From positions 496,001 through 560,000 of the forward strand of contig NZ_VOPL01000002.1 of the NCBI RefSeq assembly GCF_007993065.1: a stretch of DNA of 64,000 bases. Reading direction: 5' to 3'. The stretch is from Paracoccus aurantiacus. GTDB lineage: Bacteria; Pseudomonadota; Alphaproteobacteria; Rhodobacterales; Rhodobacteraceae. Below are positions 9,846 through 22,088 of the stretch, piece after piece. How positions within the stretch are numbered: the first letter of the stretch is position 1; every line of letters starts with the position of its first letter. The notes under the pieces were generated by a model. It worked only from the letters and a program-made list of their open reading frames with translations. It searched no databases and had not been told where the DNA came from. The position numbers and the translations under genes were made by a program.

Positions 9846-11081
9846 ATGGACGGCGATATTCGCGTCAATACGTATGACGACGGTTCTGTTGACGCCCATA
9901 CGGGCGAACAGGACATCCGCAATTTCAACATCAACTTTGGCCCGCAACACCCGGCTGCGCATGGTGTTCTTCGCCTCGTTCTGGAACTTGACGGGGAAGT
10001 GGTAGAGCGTGCCGACCCGCATATCGGGTTGTTGCATCGTGGCACCGAGAAGTTGATGGAAAGCCGCACCTACCTTCAGAACCTGCCCTATTTCGACCGG
10101 CTGGATTATTCCTCGCCGCAGAATCAGGAACATGCCTGGTGTCTGGCGATTGAAAAGCTGGCCGGGGTGGAGCCGCCGCCGCGCGCCAAGATCATCCGCG
10201 TGCTGTTCGACGAAATCGGCCGCATCCTGAACCACCTTCTGGGCATCACCACCGGGGCGCTGGATATCGGCGCGCTGACCCCGCCGCTTTGGGGCTTCAA
10301 GGCGCGGGAAGAACTGATGGTGTTCTGCGAACGCGCATCTGGCGCGCGTCTGCACATGGCCTATTACCGGCCGGGCGGCGTGCACGAAGACCTGCCGCCT
10401 GACCTGATCGACGATATCGAAGCCTGGTGCGAAACCTTCCCGGCGCTTGTCGATGACCTCAACACGCTTCTGACCGAAAACCGCATCGTGAAGCAGCGCC
10501 TTGTCGACATCGGCATCGTCAGCCCGGAAGACGCGCTCGACTGGGGTTATACCGGCGTCATGGTGCGCGGGTCGGGCATGGCATGGGATCTGCGCAAGTC
10601 GCAGCCTTATGACGGCTATGAAGAATATGATTTCCAGATTCCCGTCGGCAAGAATGGTGACTGCTACGACCGCTATCTGGTCCGCATGGCCGAGATGCGG
10701 GAATCCTGCAAGATCATGAAGCAGGCCATTGAAAAGCTTCGGAACACGCCCGGCGACGTGCTGGCACGCGGCAAGATCGCGCCGCCCAAGCGTCTGGCGA
10801 TGAAGACCGACATGGAAAGCCTGATCCACCACTTCAAGCTGTATACCGAGGGCTTCAAGCTGCCCGCCGGCGAGGTCTATGCCGCGGTCGAGGCACCGAA
10901 AGGTGAATTCGGCGTCTATCTGGTCAGCGACGGGACGAACAAACCTTACCGTGCCAAGCTGCGCGCGCCCGGCTTTGCGCATCTTCAGTCGATCGACTGG
11001 ATGGCCAAGGGTCACATGCTGTCAGACATCCCCGCCTTCATCGCCACGCTGGACATCGTGTTCGGCGAGGTCGACAGGTGA
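9846..11081 (+). CDS. nuoD: NADH-quinone oxidoreductase subunit D
   Basis: The 49-kDa subunit (Nqo4), 411 residues, forming the quinone site with NuoB. The hydrogenase-like large-subunit motifs [20 protein letters not shown] and [20 protein letters not shown] are present, and the C-terminus ends in DIVFGEVDR as expected. Length agrees with the family. Its TGA overlaps the GTG start of the next gene (GTGA). Confidence 0.97.
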   Translation: MDGDIRVNTYDDGSVDAHTGEQDIRNFNINFGPQHPAAHGVLRLVLELDGEVVERADPHIGLLHRGTEKLMESRTYLQNLPYFDRLDYSSPQNQEHAWCLAIEKLAGVEPPPRAKIIRVLFDEIGRILNHLLGITTGALDIGALTPPLWGFKAREELMVFCERASGARLHMAYYRPGGVHEDLPPDLIDDIEAWCETFPALVDDLNTLLTENRIVKQRLVDIGIVSPEDALDWGYTGVMVRGSGMAWDLRKSQPYDGYEEYDFQIPVGKNGDCYDRYLVRMAEMRESCKIMKQAIEKLRNTPGDVLARGKIAPPKRLAMKTDMESLIHHFKLYTEGFKLPAGEVYAAVEAPKGEFGVYLVSDGTNKPYRAKLRAPGFAHLQSIDWMAKGHMLSDIPAFIATLDIVFGEVDR

Positions 11082-11356
11082 GCGTCCACCGCCCTCCGGC
11101 TTTGGTGCTGCTTGCGCTTGCCGCATGCGGCCCGGCGGCCACTGCGCAGCAGGCGGAAGGCGATCGCAAGGCCCAGTTTATTGCGACGATCGAAAGCCTT
11201 GGCTGTTCGGTCACGGATGAACAGGCCGAAACCCTGCCACAGATGCTTGAATTTACACCCGACGAAACCGACCGTTTCATCGGCGAATTGATAATCGAGG
11301 AGCGGGCGATGCTGAAAGGCAACGTTCTGACTCTCAAGACGGAGAACTGCCGCTAA
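11078..11356 (+). CDS. small putative lipoprotein in the nuo operon
   Basis: A 92-residue protein that starts at GTG 11078, overlapping nuoD, and ends in TAATG overlapping nuoE. Residues 7-17 form a short hydrophobic signal with a lipobox LAAC (Cys17), suggesting a lipidated or otherwise exported product. The rest is acidic with two further cysteines (LGCSVTD and the C-terminal ENCR), a possible disulfide. It corresponds in position to one of the unidentified reading frames of the Paracoccus nqo cluster; function unknown. Confidence 0.75.
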   Translation: MSVHRPPALVLLALAACGPAATAQQAEGDRKAQFIATIESLGCSVTDEQAETLPQMLEFTPDETDRFIGELIIEERAMLKGNVLTLKTENCR

Positions 11357-12444
11357 TGCTGCGCCGCCTTTCCCCCATCCAGCCGGACTCGTTCGAGTTC
11401 ACGCCAGCGAACCTTGAATGGGCGCAGGCGCAGATGACGAAATACCCCGAAGGCCGCCAGCAATCTGCGGTCATTCCGGTGCTGTGGCGCGCGCAGGAAC
11501 AGGAAGGCTGGCTGTCACGCCCGGCCATCGAATATGTCGCCAACCTGTTGGGCATGGCCTATATCCGGGTGCTGGAGGTTGCGACCTTCTACTTCATGTT
11601 CCAGCTTCATCCCGTTGGACGCATTGCCAATATCCAGATTTGCGGCACGACGACCTGCATGATCTGCGGCGCCGAAGAGCTTATTGCGATCTGCCGTGAA
11701 AAGATCTCGCCGACGCCGCACACCCTGTCGGATGACGGCAAGTTTTCATGGGAAGAGGTCGAATGTCTGGGCGCTTGCGCGAATGCGCCAATGGCGCAGA
11801 TCGGCAAGGATTATTACGAAGACCTGACGGCGGAAAAGCTAGCGAAGCTGATCGATGATATGGCGGCGGGCAATGTCCCGCGTCCCGGTCCGCAGGACGG
11901 GCGCTTCTCCTCGGAAGCGAAAGAGGGCCAGAACGCCCTGACGAACCTTCTGCCGCCGTCCGAGGCCGATAACGCCTCGGTTGCGTTGGCACTGGAGCTT
12001 GGCGACACTCTCAAGCGAATTGACGGGACCGAAGTCCCGATCCTGACGCCCTGGCTGGGCAAGTCTGGCGCGTCGGCGGATGCCGCGAAGACCGGGGACG
12101 GTGCCGCGCAGCCTGAGCTGACGAGCGAATCCCGCGAAGAAGCCGACACGCCGACCGAAGCCGAGGGCGAGGTAGAGCCGACCGGCCGCAAACCCGAAGG
12201 CTTCAGCGCGCCGCGCGAGGGCGGGGCCGACGATCTGAAGCGGATTTCCGGTGTCGGGCCAAAGCTGGAAGAGCTGCTGCATTCACTGGGCATCTATCAT
12301 TTCGACCAGATCGCTGGCTGGGATTCCGACGAGATCGCCTGGATCGACGCAAACCTGGAAGGCTTCAAGGGCCGTGTCACCCGCGATGAATGGGTGAAGC
12401 AGGCCCGCGAGCTTCGCAACGACGACAAGGGAGCCTCCAGCTAG
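11356..12444 (+). CDS. nuoE: NADH-quinone oxidoreductase subunit E with long C-terminal extension
   Basis: The 24-kDa subunit (Nqo2) holding the 2Fe-2S cluster N1a. Residues 1-180 are the thioredoxin-like core: [14 protein letters not shown] and CLGACANAP give the four Cys ligands. Residues about 190-290 are low-complexity and acidic, and residues 293-362 form a helix-hairpin-helix-like module ([19 protein letters not shown] ... [13 protein letters not shown]). At 362 residues it is much longer than the bacterial norm of about 170-240. The same module recurs in the next gene. The module's role is unknown; it is not required for electron transfer in species that lack it. Confidence 0.95.
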   Translation: MLRRLSPIQPDSFEFTPANLEWAQAQMTKYPEGRQQSAVIPVLWRAQEQEGWLSRPAIEYVANLLGMAYIRVLEVATFYFMFQLHPVGRIANIQICGTTTCMICGAEELIAICREKISPTPHTLSDDGKFSWEEVECLGACANAPMAQIGKDYYEDLTAEKLAKLIDDMAAGNVPRPGPQDGRFSSEAKEGQNALTNLLPPSEADNASVALALELGDTLKRIDGTEVPILTPWLGKSGASADAAKTGDGAAQPELTSESREEADTPTEAEGEVEPTGRKPEGFSAPREGGADDLKRISGVGPKLEELLHSLGIYHFDQIAGWDSDEIAWIDANLEGFKGRVTRDEWVKQARELRNDDKGASS

Positions 12445-12471
12445 GATTAACTGCAACGACGGGGAAGAAAG

Positions 12472-13604
12472 ATGCTGAAGAACGAGTGTACTCGGAACTG
12501 CTGGCTCGCCGCTGCCGTGGCCGGGCTTTTGGTCTGGCTGTTCAACATGTTCGGCGGCATGTTCTTCGGTGGCCTGATCCTTGGTCTGTTGACGTTCTTC
12601 CTGTTGGGCAGCCTTCTGGTCTGGGCGCTGTGTCAGGGCCGCGGCGGCCTGAGCGAAAGCGCCGATGTGCTTGGCGCCGAGGCTGCTGCGCATACGACGC
12701 CGGAACATGATGGCGGCGTGCTCGACCGTGCGGAAGCGGCGGTCGTCAATGCCAGCGCTGCCTTCGCCGCCAGCACAGTTGCCGCTGTCGAAAAAGGCCG
12801 CGAGGCGCTGCGCGAGCGGCGCGAGAATGCCGGTCACGATGCAGATGATGAGAAGGCTGCCGAGGCGTCGGGCGACCGGACCTCGAAGGATGGCAAAGCG
12901 GAGTTGACGCAGGCTGGCGCCGATGATGGTGGGCCGCATGATGACGCGGCGCATGTCGCGGATACAAAAGCAGCGCTTGCGGCGCTTGCGGAACGCGGCA
13001 AAGCCGAAAGCAGTGCTGTCGCGGAAACCGAAACGCCAGATTCCGCTGACGGGATCGGCGCAGGCCCGTCGAGCGACAAAGACGCGGGTGATGACCTCAT
13101 TGTCGAACCTGCGGACGACGGCGCGCCGACACATGCAGGGTCGGATACTGTGTCGCCCGGCGGTCGCGCCGCGATCCCGACCCCGGCCTCGGCGGCGGAG
13201 GGCCGCGACGACGCGGCAGATAAAGCAACGGCAAGCAAGCCGAAACCTACGGCAAAGGCGAAAGCCAGCGAGGCTGATGCTGATCCGAAGCCGGGCCCGA
13301 AGAAGGCGGCGAAGCCGGACAAACAGAAGCCTGTGAAGGGCGACGCCAAGCCGGAAGCGGCTGACGACCTGAAAGAGATCAAGGGCATCGGCCCTCAGCT
13401 GGAAAAGCTGCTGCACGAAAACGACATTGTCAGCTTCGCGCAGATCGCCGGATGGAGCGACGCCGATATTGACCATTTCGCCGAACTGATCGGCCGGATG
13501 GGCGGGCGCATCCGGTCCGATGACTGGGTCGCGCAGGCGAAGGTTCTGGCATCGGGCGGCGAGACTGAATTCTCGGCACGGGTCGAGAAGGGCGAGGTCT
13601 ACTG

Positions 13605-13605
<1 letters not shown>
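12472..13605 (+). CDS. membrane-anchored protein with C-terminal helix-hairpin-helix-like module, in nuo operon
   Basis: A 377-residue protein. Residues 10-50 form two closely spaced hydrophobic segments (WLAAAVAGLLVWLFNMFGG; ILGLLTFFLLGSLLVWAL). Residues about 60-295 are a disordered Ala/Asp/Lys/Glu-rich linker. The last 80 residues repeat the module found at the NuoE C-terminus (DDLKEIKGIGPQLEKLLHEN ... IAGWSDADIDHFAE). Start ATG 12472 after GGGGAAGAAAG. Its TGA overlaps the next ATG. It looks like a membrane tether for the same partner that NuoE binds, but this is inference; function not established. Confidence 0.75.
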
Positions 13606-15138
<1,533 letters not shown>

Positions 15139-15287
15139 GTGGCGGGAATGGCGAAAGATGCGGCATATGCGGGACGGCGCGCGCGGCGCGGGGGTACTAC
15201 CCTCACGAACCGCTCACCCCTCCGTGTCGGGCCGCTGGCGATCTGCTATGGTAAGGCTCACTCCATAAATGAATGGAGGCAGACGCC

Positions 15288-15689
15288 ATGAAGAAACTGA
15301 TCGCACTCGCCCTGACCGCAGCGTCGCTGGCAGCGCCCGCGGCCGCGCTGGAGCCGCTGGCGCAGGAGAATTATGTGAACGACCGGCTGATCGCCGCGCG
15401 GGTCGCTGACCGCGTGCGCCGCGAATGCCCGTCCATCGACGCGCGTATCGTTTACGCCTGGAGTCAGGCGCGCGCGTTGAAAAAATATGCGCGGGACAAG
15501 GGCTATTCCTCGGCCCAGATCGACGCATTTCTTGACAGCAAGCAGGACAAGGCGCGGATCTATGCCGCCGCCGAACAGTATCTGAACCGAAATGGCGCGC
15601 GTAAGGGGGACGCCCAGTCCTTCTGCCGCATCGGTCAGAACGAAATCGCAAGCAAGTCGGTCGCCGGTTCTCTGCTGGTGGCCAAGTAA
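15288..15689 (+). CDS. DUF5333 family exported protein in nuo operon
   Basis: A 133-residue protein with an N-terminal signal peptide ([20 protein letters not shown]). The mature part has two cysteines ([10 protein letters not shown] and [10 protein letters not shown]) and ends [10 protein letters not shown], the pattern of DUF5333, a Rhodobacteraceae family found beside complex I genes. ATG 15288 is chosen because it gives a clean signal peptide. The periplasmic location is at odds with a peripheral-arm subunit; it may act in assembly or be a passenger gene. Confidence 0.75.
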   Translation: MKKLIALALTAASLAAPAAALEPLAQENYVNDRLIAARVADRVRRECPSIDARIVYAWSQARALKKYARDKGYSSAQIDAFLDSKQDKARIYAAAEQYLNRNGARKGDAQSFCRIGQNEIASKSVAGSLLVAK

Positions 15690-15699
15690 GGACGTAAAG

Positions 15700-17727
15700 A
15701 TGGCAGATCTGCGCAAAATCAAGATCGACGGCAAGGAAATCGAGGTCGATCCGAACCTGACCCTGATTCAGGCCTGCGAACAGGCCGGGATCGAGATACC
15801 GCGTTTCTGCTATCACGAGCGGTTGTCCATCGCGGGCAATTGCCGCATGTGCCTGGTCGAAGTCGTCGGTGGGCCGCCGAAGCCCACCGCGTCCTGCGCG
15901 ATGCAGGTCAAGGACCTGCGGCCCGGCCCTGAAGGTGCCCCTTCCGAGATTCTGACCAATTCGCCGATGGTCAAGAAAGCCCGCGAGGGCGTGATGGAGT
16001 TCCTGCTTATCAACCATCCGCTTGACTGTCCGATCTGCGATCAGGGCGGAGAATGCGACCTGCAGGATCAGGCGATGGCCTACGGCATCGACTTCTCGCG
16101 CTATCGCGAACCCAAGCGCGCGTCCGAAGATCTGAACCTTGGCCCGCTTGTCGAAACGCATATGACGCGCTGCATTTCCTGCACGCGCTGCGTCCGTTTC
16201 ACGACCGAGGTCGCGGGCATCACGCAGATGGGCCAGACCGGGCGCGGCGAGGACAGCGAAATCACCTCGTATCTGAACATGACGCTCGATTCGAACATGC
16301 AGGGCAATATCATTGACCTGTGCCCGGTCGGCGCGCTCGTGTCGAAGCCTTATTCCTTTACCGCCCGTCCGTGGGAGCTTACCAAGACCGAAAGCATCGA
16401 CGTGATGGATGCGCTTGGCAGCAATATCCGCGTCGATACCAAGGGCCGCGAAGTGATGCGTATCCTGCCGCGCAACAATGACGGCGTGAACGAGGAATGG
16501 ATCAACGACAAGACCCGCTTCATCTGGGACGGTTTGCGCCGTCAGCGGCTCGACAAGCCTTATATCCGCGAGAATGGCAGGCTGCGGCCCGCCGCATGGG
16601 GCGAGGCGCTTGCCGCCGCCGCAGCCGCGATGAAAGATGCGAAGAAGTTGGCCGGTCTGGTCGGCGATCTGGCCCCGACCGAGGCGGCATTCAGTCTCAA
16701 GCAGCTGGTCGAGGGGCTGGGCGGCACCGTTGAATGCCGTGTCGATGGTGCGAAGCTGCCTGCCGGCAATCGCGCGGGCTATGTCGGGACGGCCAGCATC
16801 GCCGATATCGACGGCGCGAAGATGATCCAGCTAATAGGGACCAACCCCCGGACGGAAGCGCCGGTGCTGAATTCGCGCATCCGTGCTGCTTGGACGCGCG
16901 GTGCGAAGGTCGGACTTGTCGGCGAACCGGTCGATCTGACCTATGACTATGCGCATGTCGGCAATGACCGCGCGGCGCTGGAAAAGCTTTCCTCGCTAGA
17001 GATCAGCCAGGAAACGAAGGACACGCCGTCGCTAGTGATTGTCGGGCAGGGCGCAATTCAGGGCGCGGATGGTGAGGCAGTTCTGGCCCATGCCATGACG
17101 CTGGCCGAGAACAGCAATTCGAAGCTGCTGGTGCTGCAAACCGCAGCGGGCCGTGTCGGCGCGATGGATGTGGGCGCAGTGACCGAAGGCGGGATCGAGG
17201 CGGCGCTGGATGGTGCGGACGTGATTTTCAACCTCGGCGCGGACGAGGTCGAGATCGCGGAAGGTGCCCTTGTGATCTATCAGGGAAGCCATGGCGATCG
17301 GGGCGCGCATCGCGCCGACATCATCCTGCCCGCCGCCTGCTATACCGAGGAGTCGGGGCTTTTCGTCAATACCGAAGGCCGGCCGCAACTGGCCATGCGC
17401 GCAAACTTCGCGCCGGGTGTCGCCAAGGAAAACTGGGCGATCCTGCGCGCGCTTTCGGCGGAATGTGGGCAGGCACTTCCCTGGGACAGTCTTGCCGGTC
17501 TGCGCCGCGCGTTGATCGAGGCTGTCCCGCATCTCGCGGACCTGGATTCGGTGCCCGAAAATACGTGGCAGGCGCTGCCGTCAGCCGCGATGTCGGGCGG
17601 CGATTTCTCCTATGCGATCAGGAATTTCTATCTGACGAACCCGATTGCACGTGCATCTGCGCTGATGGGCGAATTGTCGGCAATGGCGGCGGCACGTGCC
17701 GAGCTTGGTGAACTGGCGGCAGAGTAA
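15700..17727 (+). CDS. nuoG: NADH-quinone oxidoreductase subunit G
   Basis: The 75-kDa subunit (Nqo3), 675 residues, with the N1b, N4 and N5 clusters in residues 1-230: [36 protein letters not shown] and [13 protein letters not shown]. The remainder is the molybdopterin-oxidoreductase-like fold without cofactor. Length is almost that of P. denitrificans Nqo3. ATG 15700 gives the ferredoxin-like start [16 protein letters not shown]; the upstream extension lies inside the DUF5333 gene. Confidence 0.97.
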   Translation: MADLRKIKIDGKEIEVDPNLTLIQACEQAGIEIPRFCYHERLSIAGNCRMCLVEVVGGPPKPTASCAMQVKDLRPGPEGAPSEILTNSPMVKKAREGVMEFLLINHPLDCPICDQGGECDLQDQAMAYGIDFSRYREPKRASEDLNLGPLVETHMTRCISCTRCVRFTTEVAGITQMGQTGRGEDSEITSYLNMTLDSNMQGNIIDLCPVGALVSKPYSFTARPWELTKTESIDVMDALGSNIRVDTKGREVMRILPRNNDGVNEEWINDKTRFIWDGLRRQRLDKPYIRENGRLRPAAWGEALAAAAAAMKDAKKLAGLVGDLAPTEAAFSLKQLVEGLGGTVECRVDGAKLPAGNRAGYVGTASIADIDGAKMIQLIGTNPRTEAPVLNSRIRAAWTRGAKVGLVGEPVDLTYDYAHVGNDRAALEKLSSLEISQETKDTPSLVIVGQGAIQGADGEAVLAHAMTLAENSNSKLLVLQTAAGRVGAMDVGAVTEGGIEAALDGADVIFNLGADEVEIAEGALVIYQGSHGDRGAHRADIILPAACYTEESGLFVNTEGRPQLAMRANFAPGVAKENWAILRALSAECGQALPWDSLAGLRRALIEAVPHLADLDSVPENTWQALPSAAMSGGDFSYAIRNFYLTNPIARASALMGELSAMAAARAELGELAAE

Positions 17728-17733
17728 GGGGAC

Positions 17734-18531
17734 ATGATGCGGCAAGGCCACATCATCAGCGGGGCGGCAATGACGGCAATGGCCGTCCTGTCGGGCTGCG
17801 CTGCGCAGGATCGCGGCCTGGCAGAGCCTCCGCGCGCCAAGCCCGCGACGTTGCCGCTTCAGCTGGAGGGGCCGACGGCCGATACTTCGGTTCTGGCAGG
17901 GATCTCGACCAAGAATGGCGAATTGATGATCCTTGAAAACGACGGCACCGTGACGACGACGAAGCTCGATTCGGCGCGTGGTCAGCAGGCGCTCGGGCGT
18001 GGCGGGGACGCGATGTTCAACCTCTCGGACGTTCTTGTCGAAGATGAAAGCATCATCGTGGATGATCTTCCCAAACCTCCGACCGCGCAGGAAATCGCGA
18101 TGGAGGAATTCGCCAAGCGCCGTCGTTCGGCGCTGCCTGCGAAGATCGCCGCGACCCCGCCCGAGGCCTTTCTTGGCGCAACGGTCACGCTTCTGAGCAT
18201 CGCCGGTCAGAAGACGCCGCAGGATCTGGTGGCGGTGCATGTCCAGTTGCGGGAAGGGGTGGACGAAAGCGCTGCCTTTGCCTATGCCACCTGCACGCTA
18301 GCCGCCTGGGCCAGGACGACCGATACGCCCTATGCGCGGCATATACGGACCATCGGGACCGAGGCAAAAGGCACCAAGACGGTTGAATCCATCTTCACCA
18401 TGTCGAAGAAATCGCCAATCGGCCTTCGGGTCATGGAAAGAGAACAGACCCTGCGCGATTGCAGGGCGCACGGTATTCCCGCCCGCGTGACAGCGGCCGG
18501 GCCGGTGGAAGGGACAGATAAGAATGGCTGA
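17734..18531 (+). CDS. putative lipoprotein in nuo operon
   Basis: A 265-residue protein with a lipobox LSGC at residues 19-22 after a short hydrophobic segment, so probably a lipoprotein. The mature part is mostly hydrophilic, with a single internal cysteine pair ([17 protein letters not shown]). No family recognised. It sits six bases after nuoG and overlaps the nuoH ATG by eight bases, so it is firmly embedded in the operon and corresponds by position to an unidentified frame of the Paracoccus cluster. Function unknown. Confidence 0.7.
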   Translation: MMRQGHIISGAAMTAMAVLSGCAAQDRGLAEPPRAKPATLPLQLEGPTADTSVLAGISTKNGELMILENDGTVTTTKLDSARGQQALGRGGDAMFNLSDVLVEDESIIVDDLPKPPTAQEIAMEEFAKRRRSALPAKIAATPPEAFLGATVTLLSIAGQKTPQDLVAVHVQLREGVDESAAFAYATCTLAAWARTTDTPYARHIRTIGTEAKGTKTVESIFTMSKKSPIGLRVMEREQTLRDCRAHGIPARVTAAGPVEGTDKNG

Positions 18532-19585
18532 ATTCTGGGCATCCGGTTTGGGTCACGCGATCATCCTGCTCGCGCAGGGGCTGGCGGTCATCGCGTTCGT
18601 CATGATCTCGCTGATCTTCATGGTCTATGGCGACCGCAAGATCTGGGCCGCCGTGCAGATGCGGCGCGGCCCGAACGTGGTCGGACCGTGGGGCATCCTG
18701 CAGACCTTCGCCGACGCACTGAAATACGTGCTGAAAGAGATCGTCGTGCCTGCCGGGTCCGACAAGTTCGTGTTCTTCCTTGCGCCGTTCCTGTCGATGA
18801 CGCTGGCGCTGATCGCGTTCGTGGCGATCCCCTTCGCGCCCGGCTGGGTCATGGCCGATGTAAACGTCGCCATCCTGTTCATCTTCGCGATGTCCAGCCT
18901 GGAGGTTTACGGCACGATCATGGGTGGCTGGGCCTCGAATTCCAAATACCCGTTTCTCGCGTCGCTGCGTTCCGCGTCGCAGATGATCTCTTACGAGGTC
19001 TCGATGGGGCTTATCATCATCGGGATTATCATCTCGACCGGGTCGATGAACCTGACGGCTATCGTGAATGCGCAAAGCGGGGCGGGGCTGTTGTCGTGGT
19101 ACTGGCTGCCGCACCTGCCGATGCTGGCGCTGTTCTTCATCAGCGCATTGGCTGAAACCAACCGCCCGCCCTTCGATCTTGCCGAAGCGGAATCGGAACT
19201 GGTTGCAGGTCACATGGTCGAATACGGATCGACCCCGTATCTGCTGTTCATGGCGGGCGAATATATCGCCATGTATCTGATGTGCGCGCTGATCTCGCTG
19301 CTGTTCTTCGGCGGCTGGCTGTCACCCATTCCCGGTCTGCCCGATGGCGTGCTGTGGATGGTGCTGAAGATGTGGTTCTGGTTCTGGATGTTCTCGATGG
19401 TGAAGGCGATCGTGCCGCGCTATCGCTATGACCAGCTTATGCGGATCGGCTGGAAGGTCTTTTTGCCACTGTCGCTTGGCTGGGTCGTGCTCGTCTCGAT
19501 CCTGGCACGTTATGAAATTCTCGGCGGCTTCTGGGCCCGCTGGGATCACCTGGTGCCCATCGGCACCGTCGTCACCGGAGGCTGA
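18524..19585 (+). CDS. nuoH: NADH-quinone oxidoreductase subunit H
   Basis: Membrane subunit (Nqo8/ND1), 353 residues, about eight or nine helices, linking the quinone site to the proton channels. Conserved segments are [22 protein letters not shown] and the acidic loop [22 protein letters not shown] that lines the E-channel entrance, and FFGGWLSP. Normal length. The ATG lies eight bases before the end of the preceding lipoprotein gene. Confidence 0.97.
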   Translation: MAEFWASGLGHAIILLAQGLAVIAFVMISLIFMVYGDRKIWAAVQMRRGPNVVGPWGILQTFADALKYVLKEIVVPAGSDKFVFFLAPFLSMTLALIAFVAIPFAPGWVMADVNVAILFIFAMSSLEVYGTIMGGWASNSKYPFLASLRSASQMISYEVSMGLIIIGIIISTGSMNLTAIVNAQSGAGLLSWYWLPHLPMLALFFISALAETNRPPFDLAEAESELVAGHMVEYGSTPYLLFMAGEYIAMYLMCALISLLFFGGWLSPIPGLPDGVLWMVLKMWFWFWMFSMVKAIVPRYRYDQLMRIGWKVFLPLSLGWVVLVSILARYEILGGFWARWDHLVPIGTVVTGG

Positions 19586-19589
19586 TATC

Positions 19590-19760
19590 ATGTCGGAGCA
19601 AACCATCGCAGCCGCGCTTGCAAATGCGAGCGAAACCGACAAGGCCGAATTCGCGCATTTCCTGGCCGATCATGCCGGGCTGGACCGTGATTCCGCGCAT
19701 GTCCGTGCGCTTGTTGCCGCATTCGACCGCTTCGTCGCCGAACGCCTGAAGGAGCGCTGA
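19590..19760 (+). CDS. small hypothetical protein between nuoH and nuoI
   Basis: A 56-residue, helix-forming, charged protein ([17 protein letters not shown] ... [13 protein letters not shown]) without cysteines or membrane segments. Start ATG 19590 follows GGAGG at a suitable distance and the stop is two bases before nuoI, so it is very probably translated. No family recognised. Possible accessory or assembly peptide of complex I; this is inference from position only. Confidence 0.6.
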   Translation: MSEQTIAAALANASETDKAEFAHFLADHAGLDRDSAHVRALVAAFDRFVAERLKER

Positions 19761-19762
19761 TC

Positions 19763-20254
19763 ATGGCATTCGATCTTGCCCGCGCGACGAAGTATTTCTT
19801 CCTGTGGGATTTCATCAAAGGTTTCGGTCTGGGTGTGAAATACTTTTTTGCGCCCAAGGAGACGATCAACTACCCGCATGAAAAGGGCCCGCTTTCGCCG
19901 CGTTTCCGGGGCGAACATGCGCTGCGCCGCTATCCGTCGGGCGAGGAACGTTGCATCGCCTGCAAACTGTGTGAGGCGATCTGCCCTGCCCAGGCGATCA
20001 CGATTGACGCGGAACCCCGCGACGACGGCAGCCGCCGCACGACGCGTTACGACATCGACATGACCAAGTGCATCTATTGCGGCTTCTGCCAGGAAGCCTG
20101 CCCGGTCGATGCCATTGTCGAAGGCCCGAATTTCGAATTCGCCACGGAAACCCGCGAAGAGCTGTTCTTCGACAAGGAGCGGTTGCTGGAGAACGGCGCC
20201 CGCTGGGAACCCGAAATCGCCCGCAATCTTTATCTGGACGCACCCTACCGATGA
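19763..20254 (+). CDS. nuoI: NADH-quinone oxidoreductase subunit I
   Basis: The 23-kDa ferredoxin-like subunit (Nqo9), 163 residues, with two 4Fe-4S clusters N6a and N6b. Both motifs are complete: [16 protein letters not shown] and [16 protein letters not shown]. The N-terminal amphipathic part ([16 protein letters not shown]) lies on the membrane. Its TGA overlaps the next ATG (ATGA). Confidence 0.97.
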   Translation: MAFDLARATKYFFLWDFIKGFGLGVKYFFAPKETINYPHEKGPLSPRFRGEHALRRYPSGEERCIACKLCEAICPAQAITIDAEPRDDGSRRTTRYDIDMTKCIYCGFCQEACPVDAIVEGPNFEFATETREELFFDKERLLENGARWEPEIARNLYLDAPYR

Positions 20255-20655
20255 CCGATGCCTTCTCCCGTCTGTTTCAGCAGATGCTCGCCTCAGGGCA
20301 GGAGATGGCGCGCGCCTTCAATCCGGCGCTCGAACATGTCGATACCCGCGCGTTCGAGAAGCTGGTTCCGACCATGCCGGCGGATGTGCTGGAAATGTGG
20401 TTCGGGCGCACCTTCAATCGCGAAGGCCTTGACGCGAAGACGCGGCTGCTGCTGACCATCGGTGCGATCACCGTGCAGGGTGCGCTTGCGGAACCGCAGT
20501 TGCGACTGACCATCCGTCACGCGCTGGAAGCCGGGGCGACCAAGCGCGAGATCGCTGAAACCATCTATCAGATGAGCATGTTCGCGGGCCTGCCCGCCAT
20601 GCAGAAGGCGCTGGATATCGCTGCCAGTGTCTATGACGAGGAGGACGAGGCATGA
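20251..20655 (+). CDS. carboxymuconolactone decarboxylase family protein without cysteines, in nuo operon
   Basis: A 134-residue all-alpha protein resembling the carboxymuconolactone decarboxylase/AhpD superfamily ([54 protein letters not shown]). It contains no cysteine, so it cannot use the CxxC chemistry of AhpD peroxidase-type members. Start ATG 20251 overlaps nuoI and the stop overlaps nuoJ, both by four bases. It occupies the place of one of the unidentified frames in the Paracoccus cluster. Activity unknown; a structural or assembly role is possible. Confidence 0.8.
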   Translation: MTDAFSRLFQQMLASGQEMARAFNPALEHVDTRAFEKLVPTMPADVLEMWFGRTFNREGLDAKTRLLLTIGAITVQGALAEPQLRLTIRHALEAGATKREIAETIYQMSMFAGLPAMQKALDIAASVYDEEDEA

Positions 20656-21254
20656 GCGTCTTTGCATTCTATCTTTTCGCACTCGTAGCCTGCATCGCCG
20701 GCTTCATGGTCGTGCTTTCGAAAAACCCGGTCCATTCGGTTCTGTGGCTGATCCTGACTTTCCTCTGCGCTGCCGGCCTGTTCGTGATGCAGGGTGCGGA
20801 ATTCGTGGCGATGCTGCTGATTATCGTCTATGTCGGCGCGGTCGCGGTGCTGTTCCTGTTCGTCGTGATGATGCTCGACATCGACTTCGCTGAACTCAGA
20901 AGCGAACTCGCCAGGTTCCTGCCGCTTGGGCTGGTCGTGGCCCTGGTCATGCTGACCGTTCTGGGGATGAGCTATTCCGGCTGGCAAAGCGCCGAAGGCG
21001 CAGCCGATCTGCGCGTCGCGCCGATCGTCGGGAATACGCTGAACACGCATTCGATCGGGATGATCCTTTACGATCGCTATTTCCTTGCATTCCAGCTTGC
21101 CGGTCTGGTCCTGCTGGTCGCGATGATCGGGGCAATCGTGCTGACCATGCGCCACCGTCGCGACATCAAGCGCCAGAATGTCATGAAGCAGATGCTGACT
21201 GATCCGAACAAGCAGCTGGAGCTGCGCGACGTAAAGCCGGGGCAGGGGCTGTGA
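20652..21254 (+). CDS. nuoJ: NADH-quinone oxidoreductase subunit J
   Basis: Membrane subunit (Nqo10/ND6), 200 residues, five helices. The conserved third helix region [26 protein letters not shown] with its glycine and glutamate is present. Start ATG overlaps the previous stop by four bases. Unlike the other junctions, nuoJ is followed by a spacer of 521 bases before nuoK. Confidence 0.96.
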   Translation: MSVFAFYLFALVACIAGFMVVLSKNPVHSVLWLILTFLCAAGLFVMQGAEFVAMLLIIVYVGAVAVLFLFVVMMLDIDFAELRSELARFLPLGLVVALVMLTVLGMSYSGWQSAEGAADLRVAPIVGNTLNTHSIGMILYDRYFLAFQLAGLVLLVAMIGAIVLTMRHRRDIKRQNVMKQMLTDPNKQLELRDVKPGQGL

Positions 21255-22081
<827 letters not shown>

Positions 22082-22088
22082 GACGAGC

